A DNA stretch of 64,000 nt from Nibricoccus aquaticus (GTDB lineage Bacteria > Verrucomicrobiota > Verrucomicrobiia > Opitutales > Opitutaceae): positions 4,543,501 through 4,607,500 of the forward strand of contig NZ_CP023344.1 in NCBI RefSeq assembly GCF_002310495.1, read 5' to 3'. Under the pieces are notes generated by a model. It saw only the letters and a program-made list of their open reading frames with translations. It made no database searches and was not told the DNA's origin. Of the stretch, positions 18,245 to 26,046 are shown in pieces. Position numbers and translations under genes: made by a program. Numbering within the stretch: the stretch's first letter is position 1; each line of letters opens with the position of its first letter.

Positions 18245-18310
18245 GGCGCTGCTTCGTCAGCGCCGTAACCGTTGAAAACATGCCCGGCTCAGTAAGAGAA
18301 CAGCCGGGCA
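18245..18310. terminator. Two hairpins between convergent genes
   Basis: GGCGCTG/CAGCGCC (18245-18264) is followed by a second stem TGCCCGGCT/AGCCGGGCA (18281-18310) in the 122-bp gap between the helical-protein gene and deaD, which converge. Neither has a long T-run, so termination efficiency is uncertain. Confidence 0.45.
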
Positions 18311-18329
18311 CGTCTTCCTAAACACCGGC

Positions 18330-20123
18330 TTATTCAGTCGTCCGATTCGCCTCAGTCGCGATCGCCGGCTTGAGCGTTTCGCCCTTCACGCGAATCCCCG
18401 CCAGCCGCGTGATCACCAGCTCCGCATGCTCTGAAATGACATCCACCAGCGCATGACGCTGATGAATATCCACCGCGCCGACGATATTAGCGGGTAACCG
18501 CGTCACCCCGGCGATCTTGCCGACTATGTCTCCCGGGGTGATCAACTCCTTGCGGCCCACATTAACGAAAATCGTCGTGTAACCCGCCTCTTTGCCCGTG
18601 CGCCCCGGACGCTCGTACTTCTGCTTCGAAGCACGTGGCCGATCATCATCATGTGTACTCGCTTCTTTCAAGGGCTCGGCCCGGCGCGGTGGCGCTTCTT
18701 CGCGATACGCCGCCTTCTTAAATGAACCCGCATCAGGTTCGTGCGAGTGCGTCGGACGGGCGGGAGCAGCCGCCGCAGGTAATGCTTTAACCGGTGCCGC
18801 TTTCGCAGCAGGCGCCGCGTCCGGTTTATCGCCCCCACCCTGCTGCATCATGTGCAACAATGCCGAGCAAATGTCCGTGCTCGCATAGCCCTGCTCCAGC
18901 AACCGGTCGATGATGCGATCCTGTTTCTTGAACTTCGCCTCTTGCAGCGTCGTGCGCAGCTTCTCGAAAAACACATTCTCTCGCGCCTCCTCGACTTGAT
19001 CGAGCGACGGCACGTTCTCGCGGCGAATCTTGATCTTCGCGAAGCGGACCATGCCTTGAAGTTTGTAGAGCTCGCGTCCCGAAACGAACGTGAACGCCCG
19101 GCCCTCTTTGCCCGCGCGTCCCGTGCGACCCACCCGATGCGTATAATCCTCGGCGTCGTTCGGCAGATCGAAATTAAACACCACTTCAAGGTCGTCCACA
19201 TCGAGGCCGCGAGCCGCCACATCTGTCGCGATCAGGAACTCAAACCCGCGCCGGCGGAATTTCTCCATCACCCGGTTGCGCTGCGTCTGTGTGATGTCGC
19301 CGTGCAAACGATCCACCGCATAACCGCGCGCGTGCAGGTGCTCGTCGAGCTCATCGACCATGATCTTCGTGCTGCAAAAAATGATGCCGAAGCGAAAGTC
19401 GTAGAGATCGATCAGGCGCGTGAGCACTTCCAGTTTCGAGCGGCGATCCACCTCGAAATAAACCTGGTCCACCTTCGGCGCGTTCTGCGCAGAGGACTCT
19501 ACCTTGATCCAGGCCGGATTGCGTGTGAACCGCTTGATAAGCGATTGAATCGCCGGCGGCATCGTCGCCGAGAAAAACAGCAACTGCCGCTCCTCGGGCA
19601 CTGCCGAAAGGATCTTCTCGATGTCGTCGCGAAAGCCCATGTCCAGCATCCGGTCCGCCTCGTCGAGAATCACCAGCTTCAGCGCATCCAGCTTCAAAGT
19701 ACCGCGCTCCATGTGATCCATCACGCGGCCCGGCGTGCCAATGACGACCTGCACACCCGACTCCAGCGCGCGAAACTGCCGGTCATAGGATTGCCCGCCG
19801 TAGATCGGCGTCGCCTGGAGCCCGCGTTTGAACAGCGACAACTTGCCAACCTCCTCCGCAACCTGCACCGCGAGCTCGCGCGTGGGACATAGGATCAGCA
19901 CCTGCACTTTGCGCACCTGCGTATCGACCTTCTCGATCGCCGGGATCGCGAACGCCGCCGTCTTGCCTGAGCCCGTGGAGGATTGGCCGATCACATCGCG
20001 GCCTTCCAGAATCGTCGGGATCACCGCTGTCTGAATCGGCGAGGCCTCTTCAAAACCCATCTTATCGACGGCCTTGAGGATCTCGGGCGAAAGGCCCAGC
20101 TCGGCAAATTTAAGTTTTTCCAT
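18330..20123 (-). CDS. deaD: DEAD-box RNA helicase with DbpA-type RNA-binding tail
   Basis: The 597-aa protein has the full helicase core: Q-motif (GFEEASPIQTAVIPTILEGRD), motif I SSTGSGKT, PTRELA, TPGR, DEAD in VILDEADRMLDMGF, SAT, and the C-terminal HRVGRTGRAGKEG. A low-complexity Ala/Pro/charged linker (about 430-510) leads to a DbpA/CsdA-like RNA-binding domain (YTTIFVNVGRKELITPGDIV..IVGAVDIHQRHALVDV). Such proteins unwind RNA during ribosome assembly and cold adaptation. The gene is divergent from rhlE-like 20259-21533 with 135 bp between starts. The family call is secure; deaD is chosen over dbpA because of the length and linker. Confidence 0.9.
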   Translation of the reverse strand: MEKLKFAELGLSPEILKAVDKMGFEEASPIQTAVIPTILEGRDVIGQSSTGSGKTAAFAIPAIEKVDTQVRKVQVLILCPTRELAVQVAEEVGKLSLFKRGLQATPIYGGQSYDRQFRALESGVQVVIGTPGRVMDHMERGTLKLDALKLVILDEADRMLDMGFRDDIEKILSAVPEERQLLFFSATMPPAIQSLIKRFTRNPAWIKVESSAQNAPKVDQVYFEVDRRSKLEVLTRLIDLYDFRFGIIFCSTKIMVDELDEHLHARGYAVDRLHGDITQTQRNRVMEKFRRRGFEFLIATDVAARGLDVDDLEVVFNFDLPNDAEDYTHRVGRTGRAGKEGRAFTFVSGRELYKLQGMVRFAKIKIRRENVPSLDQVEEARENVFFEKLRTTLQEAKFKKQDRIIDRLLEQGYASTDICSALLHMMQQGGGDKPDAAPAAKAAPVKALPAAAAPARPTHSHEPDAGSFKKAAYREEAPPRRAEPLKEASTHDDDRPRASKQKYERPGRTGKEAGYTTIFVNVGRKELITPGDIVGKIAGVTRLPANIVGAVDIHQRHALVDVISEHAELVITRLAGIRVKGETLKPAIATEANRTTE

Positions 20124-20258
20124 CCCGCACCGTGTCTCAGAGATTCCGAAAAGCAGAGGACAAAATCCAACCGTACCTGTTCACGCTTGCCTCACCGCCT
20201 CCGGCTCGCCGGGAAATTTGCCCTCGCGTTCACCTTCGCGCGTAACGCTAATACGCGA

Positions 20259-21533
20259 ATGCCGTTCTCAAAACTCGGGCTCTATTCCAGCCTCGTCAAA
20301 GGTACTCAAGCCATGGGGTACACCGATCCCACGCCCATCCAGCAGCGTGCGATCCCAGTCGTTCTTTCGGGCAAAGACCTGATCGCCTCAGCTCAGACCG
20401 GCACCGGTAAAACCGCCGCCTTCGCCCTTCCTGTTCTTAACCGCCTCGGGCCCCACAAGCCCGGCAGCCCCCGCGTCCTCGTCCTCGAGCCAACGCGCGA
20501 ACTCGCTGCTCAGGTCGAAACCGCTTTCCGCGACTTCGGCCGCTTCACCGACATCAGCGCTACCGTGCTCCATGGCGGCGTCGGCTATGGCAAACAACGC
20601 GGCGACCTTCGCGCGGGCGTCGATATCGTCATCGCGACCGTCGGCCGCCTCATGGATTTCATCCAGGAAAAATCCATGCGCCTCGATAAAATCGAGATCC
20701 TCATCCTAGACGAAGTGGACCGCATGCTGGACATGGGCTTCATCAAAGACGTGAAACGCATCGTCGAGATGTGCCCCAAGAGCCGCCAGACGCTCTTCTT
20801 CTCCGCCACCGTCCCGCCCGAGATCGAAGAGATGGCCCGCTTCGCCCTCAAGAATCCCGAGCGCATCGAGATCGGCCGGCAACGCTCGGTAAACGAATCC
20901 GTCAACCACGCGATCTACACCGTCTCCCACCCGCTCAAATTCGACCTCCTCCTCGCCCTCCTCGAAAAGACCGACTTCCAGAGCGTCATCGTTTTCTCCC
21001 GCACCAAACACGGTGCCGATAAAATCGCCCGCAAGCTCAAGTCCGCCAACCACACCGTCGCCGTCCTCCACGCCAACCGTTCCCAGAACCAGCGCATGGA
21101 AGCCCTCGATGGCTTCAAGAAGGGCCGCTACGAGATCATGGTCGCCACCGACATCGCCGCCCGCGGCATCGACGTCGCCGGCGTGTCTCACGTCATCAAC
21201 TACGACGTCCCCGAAAATCCCGAGGACTACGTTCACCGCATCGGTCGCACCGGCCGCGCCATGTCGGTTGGTGATGCCTTCATGCTCGCCACCCCCGAAG
21301 ATGTGAAAGACGTCCGCGACATCGAACGCTTCATCGGCGCGAAAATCCCGCAGCTCACCCTCGAGGGCTTCGACTACAAATCCCGCCCAATCGTATCCTC
21401 GACTGACCGCCCTCACCTCAAAGACATCCCGCGCGACCCGATGAATAACCCGCGCGCCTTCGGTGGCGGCAATCCGCATCACCACCCGCAAGGCAAACCC
21501 GGCTCCCACTGGCGTAATCGCCGCAGTCGCTGA
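20259..21533 (+). CDS. rhlE: RhlE-type DEAD-box RNA helicase with DEVD motif II
   Basis: Starting at the ATG of MPFSKLGLYSSLVKG (20259) gives 424 aa beginning at the usual RhlE Q-motif region (GYTDPTPIQQRAIPV). The longer frame from 19983 would overlap deaD. Motifs are AQTGTGKT, PTRELA, TVGR, SAT and HRIGRTGRA. Motif II reads DEVD (ILILDEVDRMLDMGF) instead of DEAD; Asp and Glu, which coordinate Mg and act in hydrolysis, are kept. The C-terminus is short and basic/Gly-His-rich (PHHHPQGKPGSHWRNRRSR), likely an RNA-contacting tail. A strong bidirectional terminator follows at 21571. Confidence 0.88.
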   Translation: MPFSKLGLYSSLVKGTQAMGYTDPTPIQQRAIPVVLSGKDLIASAQTGTGKTAAFALPVLNRLGPHKPGSPRVLVLEPTRELAAQVETAFRDFGRFTDISATVLHGGVGYGKQRGDLRAGVDIVIATVGRLMDFIQEKSMRLDKIEILILDEVDRMLDMGFIKDVKRIVEMCPKSRQTLFFSATVPPEIEEMARFALKNPERIEIGRQRSVNESVNHAIYTVSHPLKFDLLLALLEKTDFQSVIVFSRTKHGADKIARKLKSANHTVAVLHANRSQNQRMEALDGFKKGRYEIMVATDIAARGIDVAGVSHVINYDVPENPEDYVHRIGRTGRAMSVGDAFMLATPEDVKDVRDIERFIGAKIPQLTLEGFDYKSRPIVSSTDRPHLKDIPRDPMNNPRAFGGGNPHHHPQGKPGSHWRNRRSR

Positions 21534-21570
21534 GCCTGTGTAGAGCGCGAGCTTGCTCGCCACTTCCGAA

Positions 21571-21598
21571 AAAGCCGCGTCTCACTCGACGCGGCTTT
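21571..21598. terminator. Bidirectional intrinsic terminator
   Basis: An 11-bp stem AAAGCCGCGTC / GACGCGGCTTT with a 6-nt loop sits between convergent rhlE and the alpha/beta hydrolase gene, with A/T tails on both sides. A second small hairpin, GCGAGC-TT-GCTCGC, lies just upstream at 21547-21560. Confidence 0.8.
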
Positions 21599-21625
21599 CT
21601 TGTGCCCGCCTCAAGACATCTTCCG

Positions 21626-22396
21626 TCACCCCAGCACCGCCCGCACAAACGCCTCACGCGTCTCCATGTGCGGATTATGCCCTGACTCCGCGATCACCTC
21701 CAACGCCGACTGCGGGAAATGCCGCTCAATCCCCTCCCAATCCGTCGGCACCACATAGCGCGACTTCCCGCCCGTCACGAATAACACCGGTCCCGCGAAA
21801 CGATCTCCGTCAGCCAGCGGCGTCTTCTCCAGCGCAGGCAACGCCGCCGTTAGCACGGGCAAATTGACCAGCCACCGCCACGCGCCGCTCTCCGCATCCC
21901 GCTCCAGATTCGTCGTGAGAAACTTCCGCATCGCCCAGTCGCCCACCCGCGCTTCGAACTTCATCTCGGCCTCGCCGCGCGATTGCAGCGGCCGCAAATC
22001 CAGCTCGTTCATCGCCGCAAATTCCGACCGGTGCGCCGCTGAGTTATAGTCCTTCGGTGCGATGTCCACGACGACCAGCCGCTCCACCCGCTCCGAATGT
22101 CGGCACGCGAGCAACATCGCCACCTTCCCACCCATGCTGTGCCCCATGAGCGACGCCTTCGCGATCCCCTGCCCGTCCATCCACGCAATCACATCCGCCA
22201 CCATCGCCTCATAGCTCATCTCCGCCTCATGCGGCGACCGCCCATGATTCCGCAGATCCAGCGCCCACACCTGATAACGCGCCGCGAGATCGCCTCCGGT
22301 CGATTGCCAGTTGCGCGACGACCCGAGCAATCCATGGAGAACAACCAGCGCCGGCTTGCCTGTACCACCTAGATCACGATGAAAAAGTTGAGCCAC
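21626..22396 (-). CDS. Alpha/beta hydrolase, YbfF-like esterase
   Basis: The 256-aa protein has the alpha/beta-hydrolase pattern: oxyanion-loop HGLLGSSRNW, DLRNHGRSP, nucleophile elbow GHSMGG (Ser87), the KDY helix region, and catalytic His240 in ESGHNPHMETREAF. This matches the small YbfF/menaquinone-hydrolase-like esterases acting on acyl esters. There is no signal peptide. It lies 30 nt downstream of the glycosyltransferase-like gene on the same strand. Specific substrate unknown. Confidence 0.82.
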   Translation of the reverse strand: MAQLFHRDLGGTGKPALVVLHGLLGSSRNWQSTGGDLAARYQVWALDLRNHGRSPHEAEMSYEAMVADVIAWMDGQGIAKASLMGHSMGGKVAMLLACRHSERVERLVVVDIAPKDYNSAAHRSEFAAMNELDLRPLQSRGEAEMKFEARVGDWAMRKFLTTNLERDAESGAWRWLVNLPVLTAALPALEKTPLADGDRFAGPVLFVTGGKSRYVVPTDWEGIERHFPQSALEVIAESGHNPHMETREAFVRAVLG

Positions 22397-22426
22397 GCAA
22401 AAACGGGAAGTGTCCAGAGGGACTTT

Positions 22427-23434
22427 TCAACGCTGTTCTTCCACCGTTTTCAGAAAACGCTCCGCCGTTGGCCGGGGTGTATAATGCTTGAGCGCCCAGT
22501 CACGTCCATTCGCCGCAATCTGCTCCCACCTGGCGTCATTCTCCATCAACCGGGTAACGACACCCAACGGATCGCTCAAATCGATCGGGACGTAATGTAT
22601 CCAGGGTTCGGGTGCCACCGGCAGTAGCATTCCATACTTCTCGAAGTCCAAGTGAAAGGTAAGACAGCCGGATGCGAGAGACTCCCACCATCGCCAGCTA
22701 TCCCATCTCAAAATCACGGGGTCCTGCTTAAAGCGCACCTGCCCAAACCAATGCTTTGCCGACGCACTTGCCGGCAAATTCAACAGATAGGGGTTATGTT
22801 TTAAGTCCGCTTTGTAAGCACCGCCATATGCGAGACACCCCAAACAGCTTTGCAGTCGGGCATAGTGATCGCCCGCGTTTATCTCCCGATCGATGACGAA
22901 GTGTTTTTCCAGATTAGGCACCAACGCGAAATCCAGGGATTCACGGATGGATTGGTTACCCGACGGTCGAAAATTGCGCAGGATGACTTTCTTGCGCTCA
23001 CCAAACTGCACCGATCCCCCACACGCCGAGATTCTCTCCCGACTAAGACCAAATGCCCATGGGAGGCGTCGTCCAGGCACCTCCAGGAATCGATTCTCGT
23101 GCGAGAAAAACGCGGGCGTGGATTGCGGCGTCATCATCGTGCTCGAGGTGTCGGACATGCTCAATATGACCTTCACACCTGGGCGGAAGTCATTGATCGC
23201 AGCCATCAGTTGCTCGCTGTAAACGTCTTCGGTGACCGAAAACACCATCAGACCCTCCTTAAACTGTCCTACCTCCCGCTGGCTGAATCGTGAATCAGCC
23301 ACGTTGGAATAAACAGCATAGCCGAGTTCCTTCAGACCTTCGGCCAGCGCCACCGCACCATAGTGGCGGAAATTCGGGTCAATTTGCTTTTCTGGGAAGT
23401 AGATAAAGACGCCGTGTTTTTTGAAGTAGCTCAT
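22427..23434 (-). CDS. Glycosyltransferase-like protein (exostosin-like pattern)
   Basis: The 335-aa cytoplasmic protein begins KKHGVFIYFPEKQIDPNFRHYG. It ends with a pattern typical of nucleotide-sugar-binding C-terminal domains: DSWRWWESLASGCLTFHLDFEKYGMLLP, then PWIHYVPIDLSDPLGVVTRL and DWALKHYTPRPTAERFLKTV. That arrangement (R-x-WESLA-GC, HY-P-DLSD) is seen in exostosin and GT4-like glycosyltransferases. I cannot name a family more exactly. No other cell-envelope glycosylation genes are adjacent. Confidence 0.6.
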   Translation of the reverse strand: MSYFKKHGVFIYFPEKQIDPNFRHYGAVALAEGLKELGYAVYSNVADSRFSQREVGQFKEGLMVFSVTEDVYSEQLMAAINDFRPGVKVILSMSDTSSTMMTPQSTPAFFSHENRFLEVPGRRLPWAFGLSRERISACGGSVQFGERKKVILRNFRPSGNQSIRESLDFALVPNLEKHFVIDREINAGDHYARLQSCLGCLAYGGAYKADLKHNPYLLNLPASASAKHWFGQVRFKQDPVILRWDSWRWWESLASGCLTFHLDFEKYGMLLPVAPEPWIHYVPIDLSDPLGVVTRLMENDARWEQIAANGRDWALKHYTPRPTAERFLKTVEEQR

Positions 23435-23585
23435 CGTTGTTCGGGATAAGGCTCGAAGCTCCAGCCATCCTCAATTCAGAAACACCACCAGACAATCTCA
23501 CCTGCTCGCTTCGAGCTTTTGCATGCCTTCCGAACGCCTTTTTCTACTCGCTACCAGTTACTCACTACTCGCTACTTCTCCGTCC

Positions 23586-23720
23586 ATGTCCGACGCCAAA
23601 CTGACCCCGATGATGCAGCAGTACTTCGAGGTGAAATCAAAGCAATGCGACCTGATTGGACATGTATTTGGACTTCAACGACATTCAGAGGAAAAGCTGG
23701 GGCGATTACCATCCCGATAG
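23586..23720 (+). pseudogene. mutS: 5' remnant of mutS (first ~19 codons), then unrelated sequence
   Basis: The frame begins MSDAKLTPMMQQYFEVKSK, the characteristic N-terminus of MutS, whose mismatch-binding domain starts with TPMM-QY-x-K. It should continue into the LLLFRLGDFYEMF region. Instead, similarity stops at about 23641 and a stop codon comes at 23718. No other part of mutS is in the window. The start codon is intact, and the 150 bp upstream, with short repeats of TACTCGCTAC, could be the original promoter. Either the gene was cut by an insertion or rearrangement, or this is the displaced 5' end left at an element boundary. Confidence 0.75.
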
Positions 23721-23738
23721 CCCTCAGAAAGCACCATT

Positions 23739-23772
23739 TTATACCCTCCCGGGTATAAGAAAGTGGGTATAA
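23739..23772. repeat. Inverted repeat plus an extra direct copy of one arm
   Basis: TTATACCC (23739-23746) and GGGTATAA (23751-23758) form a perfect 8-bp stem with a TCCC loop. A second GGGTATAA follows at 23765-23772. Three copies of an 8-mer in 34 bp just after the mutS break suggest a protein-binding or element-end sequence. Confidence 0.6.
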
Positions 23773-24518
23773 GTGAGCGAGTTCTTCGGGGCCCCATCGC
23801 CAATCACCAAAATATCTGTCCGACGAGGGGCGAGCAGAGACACCACGAACAGGTAGCTCGCACAGCTGCACTCCTTGTCGTTTCGCAGCTTAACTACGGC
23901 AGGCGTTGGAATTTTCGATAGTGGTGCGCCGAGCACAGCTTGGGATTAAACTAATCTTCCGGCGATTCGGCTTGGGCGGCATGAAAACTCCGCGGCTGAG
24001 AGCGCACCGCGGAACTTGTCGGAATCGAACGCGGTTAGCTACCAGCCAGCCCCCGCACAGTTCGCTAGCAAGTACACTGTACAGATCGCGTCCGGAATCC
24101 AAATACGAGCAATCCATTTCGCTTTTACGAGGCTTGGCCAGCCGTGCTCGATATTCGCCAGGTAAGTGAAATCCCCCATAAACGCGTAACTGGCATAAAC
24201 TCATCCTGCGCCCTTTCGCGTAGTTCTCAGAGGAGCCCAGTTCCGCCTATGCATCGGAACGATGGATACACACTGCCCGCCATATGGCTAATTTTGGGGG
24301 GATCACCGAGGATTGAGTCCCATATGCGTTTCTTGTCCCCAAAACCACTCGGAGAGCTGCAAGCTCACTAAATTCGGCGCCGTAGACACGCAGGTCTCAG
24401 AAATCGAAAACACAATTTTTCCGATTTTGCCCTGATGTTTCAGACTCCTATTTCAGAGGTAAAATTGATTGATTCCTGCTTCCTCTTGTTTCCTAAAACA
24501 CCTTCAGTTTTGGAAAAG

Positions 24519-24539
24519 GTGTAGAAAGAAGTGTAGAAA
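24519..24539 (+). repeat. Direct repeat GTGTAGAAA x2
   Basis: Two 9-bp copies at 24519-24527 and 24531-24539 are spaced 12 bp start to start. They lie immediately before the tRNA-like relic. Repeats in this position resemble integrase arm-type sites beside tRNA attachment cores. Confidence 0.5.
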
Positions 24540-24545
24540 AAACTC

Positions 24546-24588
24546 AGGCTCATAACGTAAAGTTCGTTGATCAAATCCCCTCCACCAA
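24546..24588 (+). other. tRNA-Met(CAU) 3'-half-like relic, possible attachment site
   Basis: GGCTCATAAC has the look of a CAU anticodon loop. It is followed at tRNA-like spacing by TTCGTTGATCAAATCC, a degraded T-arm, and CTCCACCA, an acceptor/CCA-like end. The anticodon stem does not pair and no 5' half exists, so this is not a functional tRNA. It resembles the att core that tyrosine-integrase elements leave when they integrate at tRNA 3' ends. Confidence 0.35.
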
Positions 24589-24946
24589 AGCGCTCCAAGT
24601 ACTTCGACTTAAGTACTCACTCGATTGCTAGAGAAAAGCGGGGTTGAACGAAATAAGATGGTAGCAACGCCCGGAAAATAGTCACCACCGCCCAGTGTCC
24701 CTATGCTACTCGAGGCCTTCTCTTACGTGGTCAAACGGAAGGATTTTTCAGAATAGACATCAGCGCTTCAGCACTAAGCGATATCTTCATGGGAATTTTT
24801 GAGGAGCTATCGACTCTGAACCTCACGGTCGTATGGCTCGATCCTGGCTACCCTCATTGACTGAGCAGATTTTGTACATGCGATGACCCTGTATAAACGA
24901 GGGCACATCGGCTGCGGGCCGCGCTATGCAGCCCGAGCCCGATCCA

Positions 24947-24962
24947 GACCGTTAAAACGGTC
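24947..24962. repeat. Perfect palindrome GACCGTT-AA-AACGGTC
   Basis: A 7-bp perfect inverted repeat with a 2-nt centre lies inside the gene-poor region. It is operator-like in size and has no T-run. Confidence 0.4.
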
Positions 24963-25164
24963 GCGACGGAGCGATGTCGAAGTGCTGCACAGTCGCGCAA
25001 AGTGAAGCGCCGCACCGATAGTAAATTTAGACGCGCAGACCGCCAGCCGTCGTAGGTTCTAGGCAAAGTAGACGCCGCGGCAACCCATCCCGAATAAGTT
25101 TAGAGGCTGAATACCGTGCGCTTTACAGCCCATCATGGCACACTCTTGGAAATGAAGAAGCAGA

Positions 25165-26040
25165 TCACGATGCGTCAGGTACCGCTTCACCACTCGGTGA
25201 AAGAATGGCTGTCACGGGCTTGCTGCGGAGCGCTTTCAAACCCGCCACGACCTGCATGGCGTTGAACTCCGCGCCGGCGGCATTGGTGTGAACGTAGTCT
25301 TTTGGAAAAAATTCCTTCTTGAGCCAATCCTCACCGCGCCGCTGGTACTCCTGAGCGATGAGTTGCGTCGCATCGACGAAGTCGATCCCCGCCTCTGCCG
25401 CCAGCGCCCGGTTCCACTCCTGATAACCCGCTGGTCCCTGCTCCACCTTTCCATCCGTCCAAAGATTCCGCACGGTCGGTGAGATCAGCATGGGCGTCGC
25501 GCCTTTTGCCTTCACGTCAGTGATCATCCGCCGGATATACCAGCCGAAGGTGTGCACGATCTCATGTTTCTTCGTCAGCACATTATCGATCGCTTCCGTT
25601 TCTTCGCCCAATCCCGGCAGCGTACCGCGTGCGCGCAAGGGACGATCCGAGTCCGGCGGCGGCGCGTTGACGAAGTCAGCGTCGTTGTGCGCGAACTGTA
25701 TCAGGACAATATCGCCCGACTTCAAATCAGCTATCAGCGCGTCCCACAGTCCCTCGTTGATGAAGGTGCGGCTGCTGCGTCCGCCCTTGGCGCGATTGTC
25801 CACATTGACTTTGGCCGGATCGAAAAACGCCGCAAAGGGAGCGCCCCACCCTTGCTGCAAAGGATGATCCACCGTCGCCGCTGTCGAATCGCCCGCGATG
25901 AAAATCGTGGGAAGCGCCGGATTAAGCGTACTTGGCACGCTCGACTGCGTATCCAAAGACTGGGCGAGGCCCGGCGTCAGTAACGACAGGGGAAACAGAA
26001 GAACGAGTGGGACAATTCGGAGTAACGATTTCGCGATCAT
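25165..26040 (-). CDS. Rhamnogalacturonan acetylesterase-like SGNH hydrolase (CE12-like)
   Basis: The 291-aa protein has a signal peptide (RIVPLVLLFPLSLLTPGLA). SGNH blocks are present: IFIAGDSTAA (Ser52), NRAKGGRSSRTF (block II Gly), QFAHNDAD (block III Asn) and Asp248-x-x-His251 in KDYVHTN. The pattern matches fungal and bacterial RGAE/CE12 enzymes that remove acetyl groups from rhamnogalacturonan. It sits 6 nt downstream of a Gfo/Idh/MocA oxidoreductase gene on the same strand and borders the scar region on its 3' side. Export and family are well supported. The pectin target is inferred from family and from the PL1/PL22 genes nearby. Confidence 0.85.
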   Translation of the reverse strand: MIAKSLLRIVPLVLLFPLSLLTPGLAQSLDTQSSVPSTLNPALPTIFIAGDSTAATVDHPLQQGWGAPFAAFFDPAKVNVDNRAKGGRSSRTFINEGLWDALIADLKSGDIVLIQFAHNDADFVNAPPPDSDRPLRARGTLPGLGEETEAIDNVLTKKHEIVHTFGWYIRRMITDVKAKGATPMLISPTVRNLWTDGKVEQGPAGYQEWNRALAAEAGIDFVDATQLIAQEYQRRGEDWLKKEFFPKDYVHTNAAGAEFNAMQVVAGLKALRSKPVTAILSPSGEAVPDAS

Positions 26041-26046
26041 AAAATA

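Larger units (their letters stand above)
23721..25164. other. 1.4-kb region without convincing genes, lower GC, scar-like
   Basis: Only short frames with no recognisable products occur here. Base composition is visibly more AT-rich than the flanks, especially 24380-24800. It contains a double hairpin motif (23739-23772), paired direct repeats (24519-24539), a tRNA-3'-like relic (24546-24588), an AAGTACTT inverted pair near 24597-24617 and a palindrome (24947-24962). A T-arm-like string on the minus strand near 24020-24032 is too short to call. I interpret the region as the remains of an integrated element. Confidence 0.6.

Noticed and set aside
24014-24050. Minus-strand T-arm-like string (GTTCGATTCC) suggesting a tRNA
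   Set aside because: No acceptor, D or anticodon arms can be drawn around it; the match is only ten bases.
23890-24204. Minus-strand frame of 104 codons in the scar region as a possible gene
   Set aside because: No recognisable domain, no ribosome site, composition unlike neighbours. It may be decayed coding DNA, but I cannot support it.
24519-24539. Repeats as a CRISPR array
   Set aside because: Only two 9-bp copies with 3-bp spacing and no cas genes nearby.
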